A stretch of 9,857 nt of DNA from Abditibacteriota bacterium (GTDB lineage Bacteria > Armatimonadota > UBA5829): NCBI GenBank assembly GCA_017959625.1, contig JAGDAG010000112.1:1-9857 (forward strand), read 5' to 3'. Below the pieces are notes generated by a model. The model did no database searches, had not been told where the DNA came from, and worked only from the letters and a program-made list of their open reading frames with translations. Of this stretch, positions 5,474-9,857 are shown in pieces. The position numbers and the translations under genes were made by a program. Each line of letters starts with the position of its first letter. Position 1 is the first letter of the stretch.

Positions 5474-7224
5474 AAAGATGGTATAAATACATAAAGCCCT
5501 GGCTCCCGGCCTTTATACTGGGGCCCTTGTGCATGCTGGCGGAAGTAGTGGGAGAAGTGGTGATGCCGAAGGTCATGTCCCTGATAGTCACCGCCGGCAC
5601 CCTGGGGACCCTCACTGCGGGCCAGACCCTCCGCTATACCGGGCTCATGGTGCTCACAGCCGTCCTCATGGGACTGGGCGGCGTGGGCGGCGCATGGTTC
5701 GGAGGCAGGGCGGCCGTGGGTTTTGCCGCGGACCTGCGGGAGGATATCTACAACAGGATACAGGGATTTTCCTTTGCCAACACCGACCGTTTTTCCGCAG
5801 GTTCTCTTGTGACGCGCCTCACCAATGACGTCACCCAGCTCCAGAATTTCATCAATATGATTCTCCGCATGGGGCTCCGGGCCCCGGGCATGATGGCCGG
5901 CGCGCTTATCATGGCCATAGCCATACGCCCGTCCCTGACGGCGGTTTTTCTGGTTTCCATCCCGGTTTTGTTCGTTTCGGTATTCGGCCTTATAAAAACG
6001 GGCTTCCCCCGTTTTTCGGTGATGCAGGAAAAGCTGGACAGGCTCAATTCCGCCGTTCAGGAAAACATAACCAACGTGAGAGTGGTCAAATCCTTCGTGC
6101 GGGAAGACCACGAAAAGCAGAAATTCGCCCGGGCCAACAGAAACCTGAAGGAGGCCTGCATCTCGGCGGTGGGAGTCATGATAATCATGCCGGCAGTCAT
6201 GACGGTAGTGATGAACCTCACCATAATCGCCGTCCTGTGGATGGGAGGCGCCATAGTGCTCCGGGAACAGGGGACCATAGGGGGCATGCAGGTAGGCGAT
6301 CTTTCCGCCTTCGTGACCTACGTCACCCAGATACTTTCTTCCCTGATGTTCGTCACCTTTCTCATGATGACCTCCTCCCGGGCCTTCGCCTCGGCAAAAC
6401 GTATAGCCGAGGTGCTTGACGAAGTCCCCGACATCTCCGACGAAGGCGCACAATTTCCGGAAAAGAAGATCGAAAAAGGCGAGATAGAGTTCCGCGGAGT
6501 GTGCTTCCGTTATTACAAGGACCACCCGGAAGAGGTGCTGGAAAACATTGACCTCAGGATCCCCGCCGGTTCCACCGTAGGCATAATAGGCTCCACCGGC
6601 TGCGGCAAAACCACTCTCGTTTCCCTGATCCCGCGGCTTTACGACTGCGACAAGGGCGAAGTGCTGGTGGACGGAGTGAACGTGAAAGACTATTCTCTTT
6701 ACAACCTGAGAGACGGCATCGGGATGGTGCTGCAGAAAAGCATCCTGTTCACCGGAAGCGTGGAGGACAATCTGCGTTTCGGCGCCGGAGACGCCACCCG
6801 GGAGAATATGGAAAAAGCGGCCCGGACCGCCCAGGCCCACGGCTTTATAGAAAATATGCCCGCAGGCTACGAAAGCCCCATAGAACAGGGAGGCGCCAAC
6901 GTTTCCGGAGGGCAAAAGCAGCGGCTCTGCATCGCAAGGGCCCTTCTCACCCATCCCCGCATCCTTATCATGGACGATTCGGTATCCGCCGTGGATACGG
7001 CGACGGAAGCCGCCCTGAGGCAGGCGCTGGAAACCGAACTGAAGGATACCACCGCCATCATTATCGCCCAGAGGATAAACTCCGTAATGGGAGCCGATAT
7101 CATAGTGGTCATGGACGACGGAAGGATCACCGGCGCCGGGACCCATGAGGAGCTGCTGGAAACCAACGGCGAATACAGGGAGATCTATTACTCCCAGACC
7201 GGCAGAGAGGAGGTATCGGCATAA
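5470..7224 (+). CDS. ABC exporter half-transporter, degenerate-site subunit (TM287/BmrC-like)
   Basis: The 584-aa product joins a six-helix membrane domain (about 1-315) to a C-terminal ATPase domain. Nucleotide-binding motifs are Walker A GSTGCGKT (374-381), Q-loop Q422, signature VSGGQ (478-482), Walker B ILIMDD (498-503) and D-loop SAVD (506-509). The residue after Walker B is Asp503 rather than the catalytic Glu, and the H-switch is Gln534 (IIAQR) rather than His. These two changes mark the non-hydrolysing half of heterodimeric exporters such as Thermotoga TM287/288 and Bacillus BmrCD. The partner is the next gene, which starts in the TAATG overlap at this gene's stop. Such pumps move lipophilic drugs, lipids or peptides outward across the inner membrane; the cargo is unknown. 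Translation begins at a TTG coupled to the phosphatase gene. The gene is intact. Confidence 0.94.
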   Translation: MKRWYKYIKPWLPAFILGPLCMLAEVVGEVVMPKVMSLIVTAGTLGTLTAGQTLRYTGLMVLTAVLMGLGGVGGAWFGGRAAVGFAADLREDIYNRIQGFSFANTDRFSAGSLVTRLTNDVTQLQNFINMILRMGLRAPGMMAGALIMAIAIRPSLTAVFLVSIPVLFVSVFGLIKTGFPRFSVMQEKLDRLNSAVQENITNVRVVKSFVREDHEKQKFARANRNLKEACISAVGVMIIMPAVMTVVMNLTIIAVLWMGGAIVLREQGTIGGMQVGDLSAFVTYVTQILSSLMFVTFLMMTSSRAFASAKRIAEVLDEVPDISDEGAQFPEKKIEKGEIEFRGVCFRYYKDHPEEVLENIDLRIPAGSTVGIIGSTGCGKTTLVSLIPRLYDCDKGEVLVDGVNVKDYSLYNLRDGIGMVLQKSILFTGSVEDNLRFGAGDATRENMEKAARTAQAHGFIENMPAGYESPIEQGGANVSGGQKQRLCIARALLTHPRILIMDDSVSAVDTATEAALRQALETELKDTTAIIIAQRINSVMGADIIVVMDDGRITGAGTHEELLETNGEYREIYYSQTGREEVSA

Positions 7225-9188
7225 TGTCTGCGCGAAGCCTGGAAGAACTTCAGAAACGCTATTCCTGGAACGGCAGGATGCCGGCAAAGGGCCCCGGCGG
7301 CCCCGGCGGTCCCCGCAGGCACGGTCCGGGCGCCTTTGCGGGAGGCGGGAAGCCCAGGAACACGGCCGGATCCGTGCTAAGGATACTGGGCTACCTCAGG
7401 GGCAGCTTCATAAAGCTGGCTCTGGTGTTTTTCTTTATGATCACGACTACGGTAACGGGACTTGTGGGAGGCTACCTTTTGGCGCCGGTCATCGACAAGA
7501 TAGCCGGAAAACCGCCTCATTCCGTTATGGGCCGGAAAGCCGACGCTCTCATCGCCCGTCTGGCGGAAGCGGACGTTTTTCAGGGCATCGCCCCCGGCAG
7601 CAGGTTCCACGACGTATTCGTATATATGGCGGCGGCCCTGGGCCTGATGCTCGCCATCTACCTCACGGGAGTGGTGTTCACGTATCTGCAGAACAGGTTC
7701 ATGCTGCAGATCACCCAGGACACAGTGGAAAAGATCAGAAGGGATCTGTTCAACAAGCTGCAGTCCCTTCCGGTAAAATACTATAACACCAATACCACCG
7801 GCGATCTGATGAGCCGCTTCACAAACGATATCGACAACATAGACGTGATGCTCAACGGCTCCCTTATCAACCTGGTTTCCGGAGCCATCACCCTTGCCGG
7901 CACCTTTGTATTCATGCTTACCACCAACTGGATACTCACCGCAGTAACGGTGCTGTTTTTGCCCATATACGCAGTGGGAGGCGGAGCCATAGGCCGAAAG
8001 TCCCACAAATATTACAAGGCACAGCAGGACGCCCTGGGCTCGGTGAACGGATATATAGAAGAGACAGTCACGGGACAGAGGGTGGTGAAGGTGTTCAATC
8101 ACGAGAAGATCGCCGGCAGCGAATTCGCCCTTCTGAACAGAGACCTCAGGGACAAACAGTTTTACGCCCAGTTCTGGGGCGGGGTGATGGGGCCCATCAT
8201 GGGCAATACGTCACAGATCTGCTACGGCGTCACCATCGGAGCGGGAGGCCTGATGATGATCGCGGGGACCCTTACTCCCGGCGCCCTCACCGTGTTTGCC
8301 CAGTATTCCAGAAGCTTTTCCATGCCCATAAACATGATAACCCAGCAGATGCCCACCATCTTTGCCGCTCTGGCAGGCGCCGAAAGGGTGTTCGCCGCAA
8401 TGGACGAAAAGCCGGAAGCCGACCCCGGCAACGGCAACGTCCTCCCGGACGGGATAAAAGGCAGAGTGTCCCTTGAAAACGTTTCCTTCGGCTATAAGGA
8501 AGGCCAGACGGTGCTGTCGCACATCTCCCTTTGCGCAGAGCCCGGCAGCAAGATCGCTTTCGTGGGCTCTACCGGCGCGGGAAAAACCACCATAACCAAT
8601 CTGCTCAACAGGTTTTACGACATAAGGGAAGGCAGGATAACCATAGACGGCGCCGATATACGCCAATTGGACAAAGCCTTCCTGCGCAGGAACATAGCCA
8701 TGGTGCTCCAGGACACCCATCTGTTCACCGGGACAGTGCGGGAGAACATCCGCTACGGCAGACGGGACGCAACGGACGAAGAGGTAGAAGAAGCGGCGCG
8801 CTCCGCCGGCGCCCATCCGTTTATCATAAGGCTCGAGAAGGGCTACGACACGGTGCTGGAAGGCGACGGGACAAATCTTTCCCAGGGGCAGAGGCAGCTT
8901 CTGAATATCGCCCGGGCGGCTTTGAGCCGCGCCCCCATCCTTGTGCTGGACGAAGCCACCTCCAGCGTGGATACCCGCACCGAAAAGCATATAGAGCAGG
9001 GCATGGACAGGCTCATGCGCCACCGCACCACCTTTGTCATAGCCCACAGGCTCTCCACCGTCCGCAACGCCGACTGCATAATGGTGCTGGAGCACGGAGA
9101 GATCATTGAAAGAGGCACCCATCCGGAGCTTCTGGAACAAAAAGGGCGTTACTGGCAGCTCTATACGGGAAAGAAAGAACTGGATTAG
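7224..9188 (+). CDS. ABC exporter half-transporter, catalytic subunit (TM288/BmrD-like)
   Basis: The 654-aa product is the partner of the preceding subunit. It has a Gly/Pro-rich basic N-terminal tail (about 21-45, AKGPGGPGGPRRHGPG), a six-helix membrane domain with a longer region between its first two helices (about 91-130), and an ATPase domain. Motifs are Walker A GSTGAGKTT (448-456), Q-loop Q496, Walker B ILVLDE (572-577) with catalytic Glu577, D-loop SSVD (580-583) and H-switch His608. The signature is LSQGQ (552-556) instead of LSGGQ. In the heterodimer this altered signature faces the partner's Asp503/Gln534 site, so one ATP site is degenerate and the other (E577, H608 plus the partner's VSGGQ) is canonical. 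The ATG overlaps the partner's stop by one base (TAATG), with AGGAGG ten bases upstream (7208-7213). The stop lies one base from that of the convergent MATE gene. Confidence 0.95.
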   Translation: MSARSLEELQKRYSWNGRMPAKGPGGPGGPRRHGPGAFAGGGKPRNTAGSVLRILGYLRGSFIKLALVFFFMITTTVTGLVGGYLLAPVIDKIAGKPPHSVMGRKADALIARLAEADVFQGIAPGSRFHDVFVYMAAALGLMLAIYLTGVVFTYLQNRFMLQITQDTVEKIRRDLFNKLQSLPVKYYNTNTTGDLMSRFTNDIDNIDVMLNGSLINLVSGAITLAGTFVFMLTTNWILTAVTVLFLPIYAVGGGAIGRKSHKYYKAQQDALGSVNGYIEETVTGQRVVKVFNHEKIAGSEFALLNRDLRDKQFYAQFWGGVMGPIMGNTSQICYGVTIGAGGLMMIAGTLTPGALTVFAQYSRSFSMPINMITQQMPTIFAALAGAERVFAAMDEKPEADPGNGNVLPDGIKGRVSLENVSFGYKEGQTVLSHISLCAEPGSKIAFVGSTGAGKTTITNLLNRFYDIREGRITIDGADIRQLDKAFLRRNIAMVLQDTHLFTGTVRENIRYGRRDATDEEVEEAARSAGAHPFIIRLEKGYDTVLEGDGTNLSQGQRQLLNIARAALSRAPILVLDEATSSVDTRTEKHIEQGMDRLMRHRTTFVIAHRLSTVRNADCIMVLEHGEIIERGTHPELLEQKGRYWQLYTGKKELD

Positions 9189-9189
9189 A

Positions 9190-9857
9190 TCACAGCTCCC
9201 TGCGCAGCAGGGCCCGGCGGAATTCCTTTATGGTTTTCCTGCCCTGAGGGGTGACAGGCTTCACCCACCTTCCCGAATACAGCCTTCGCTGCATAAGCCA
9301 GAACCAGACGGGCTCTCCCGAATAAATAAAGAAAAACACCCATAAAACCGGCAGCCGGAGCGCCATGCCCGCGATATACACCCCCGGCAGCTCCAGAAGC
9401 CACATAAGAAGTATTTCTATAGCGGTGCCGTAGGCGGGGTCGCCGGCGCTGCGGAACGTGTCGTTCTGCGTCCAGTTGCACATTTTGAGAAGGGCAGCCA
9501 CGGAGTAGATATACAGCATGCCGCAGCCTATCCGGTAGGCCTCCCCCGAAAGGCTCATGGCGTGGAGGAGACTCTTGTGGAACGCCAGCAGCAGCAAAAC
9601 GGCGGCTCCGACCATCAGGGCGCACAAGGGCACCATGCGCACAGCCCTTCTGTAAGCGGTGATATGCTCCCCCGCCCCTATGCATTTGCCCACCAGCACC
9701 GAAGCGGCGTTGGAAACTCCCGAAAAGAACGCTATCACAAAGCCCTCCAGCACTCTGAACACCGCCACGGCGGCTATAGCGTCCTCGGACTGGTGTCCCA
9801 TGACGATATTGATGCCCATGAGCCCGGCGCCCACGAACACCTCGTTCATTATGATAA
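9190..9857 (-). CDS. MATE-family efflux transporter, C-terminal half (5' end outside window)
   Basis: The frame is open to the right edge of the window, and about 222 codons of the C-terminal half are visible. The start of this part, IIMNEVFVGAGLMGINIVMG, looks like the seventh helix of a MATE transporter, which carries a conserved NE. It is followed by AIAAVAVFRVLEGFVIAFFSGVSNAASVLVGKCIGAGE, the internal-repeat MATE signature, then TFRSAGDPAYG, a LELPGVYIAG stretch and a short basic cytoplasmic tail. The ATG at 9847-9849 is internal, not the start. MATE pumps export cationic drugs or metabolites using a Na+ or H+ gradient; the ion and substrate are not readable here. The gene converges on the ABC exporter operon with one base between the stops (TAG 9186-9188; TGA 9190-9192), leaving no space for a separate terminator. 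Confidence 0.88.
   Translation of the reverse strand, partial: IIMNEVFVGAGLMGINIVMGHQSEDAIAAVAVFRVLEGFVIAFFSGVSNAASVLVGKCIGAGEHITAYRRAVRMVPLCALMVGAAVLLLLAFHKSLLHAMSLSGEAYRIGCGMLYIYSVAALLKMCNWTQNDTFRSAGDPAYGTAIEILLMWLLELPGVYIAGMALRLPVLWVFFFIYSGEPVWFWLMQRRLYSGRWVKPVTPQGRKTIKEFRRALLRREL

Noticed and set aside
5407..7287. A 626-codon open frame on the minus strand opposite the first ABC subunit
   Set aside because: It is rich in His, Gly and Arg with no recognisable motif and is a mirror of a well-supported ABC gene. Long antisense frames are expected from G+C-rich codon bias.
8211..9140. A 309-codon minus-strand frame opposite the second ABC subunit
   Set aside because: It lies antisense to the ATPase domain and has no recognisable protein features.
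1..9857. CRISPR arrays, tRNA or rRNA genes, insertion sequences, phage or defence genes
   Set aside because: No spaced direct repeats, cloverleaf-like sequences, transposase or integrase motifs or terminal inverted repeats were seen, and nearly all of the window is accounted for by ordinary genes.

Overview
This window is bacterial. It is G+C-rich by eye, with frequent ATA (Ile) and AGG (Arg) codons, clear Shine-Dalgarno sequences and two good sigma70-type promoters. Gene order is very compact, and most neighbouring genes overlap by 1-4 nt. The gene set (RadA, three-cysteine LarE, BtuR/CobO, PnuC, AEC carrier, TM287/288-type heterodimeric ABC exporter, MATE pump) would suit an anaerobe of a Firmicutes-, Synergistota- or Thermotoga-like lifestyle. 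No phylogenetic marker in the window is decisive, so the lineage is left open.

Layout. (1) 1-141: the last 46 codons of an unrecognised plus-strand gene. (2) 142-317: a short noncoding gap with a perfect hairpin that may terminate transcription from both sides. (3) 4563 down to 318: a minus-strand operon of an AEC-family transporter (broken by a one-base frameshift), cobO/btuR (cobalamin adenosyltransferase), larE (sulfur transferase of nickel-pincer cofactor synthesis), radA (recombination ATPase) and pnuC (nicotinamide riboside transporter). Each junction is an ATGA, TGATG or TAATG overlap, so translational coupling is likely throughout. (4) 4564-4693: a divergent control region with two back-to-back promoters and a short dyad centred between their -35 boxes. 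(5) 4694-9188: a plus-strand operon of an inositol-monophosphatase-family phosphatase followed by both subunits of a heterodimeric ABC exporter with one degenerate ATP site. (6) 9190-9857: the C-terminal half of a MATE-family efflux transporter on the minus strand, convergent with the ABC operon with a single base between the two stop codons, cut by the window edge.

How the genes may work together. The minus operon mixes small-molecule transport (AEC, PnuC) with cofactor maturation (adenosylcobalamin; possibly nickel-pincer nucleotide, whose precursor is nicotinic acid adenine dinucleotide), plus the housekeeping gene radA. The plus operon looks like an efflux module with a sugar- or inositol-phosphate phosphatase in front. 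I see no CRISPR array, RNA gene, insertion sequence, phage gene or defence island. Nothing here is clearly a new biological system. The most useful leads are the frameshifted AEC gene with an ATGA stop/restart at the shift, the orphan three-cysteine larE in a cofactor/transport operon, and the symmetric divergent control region.
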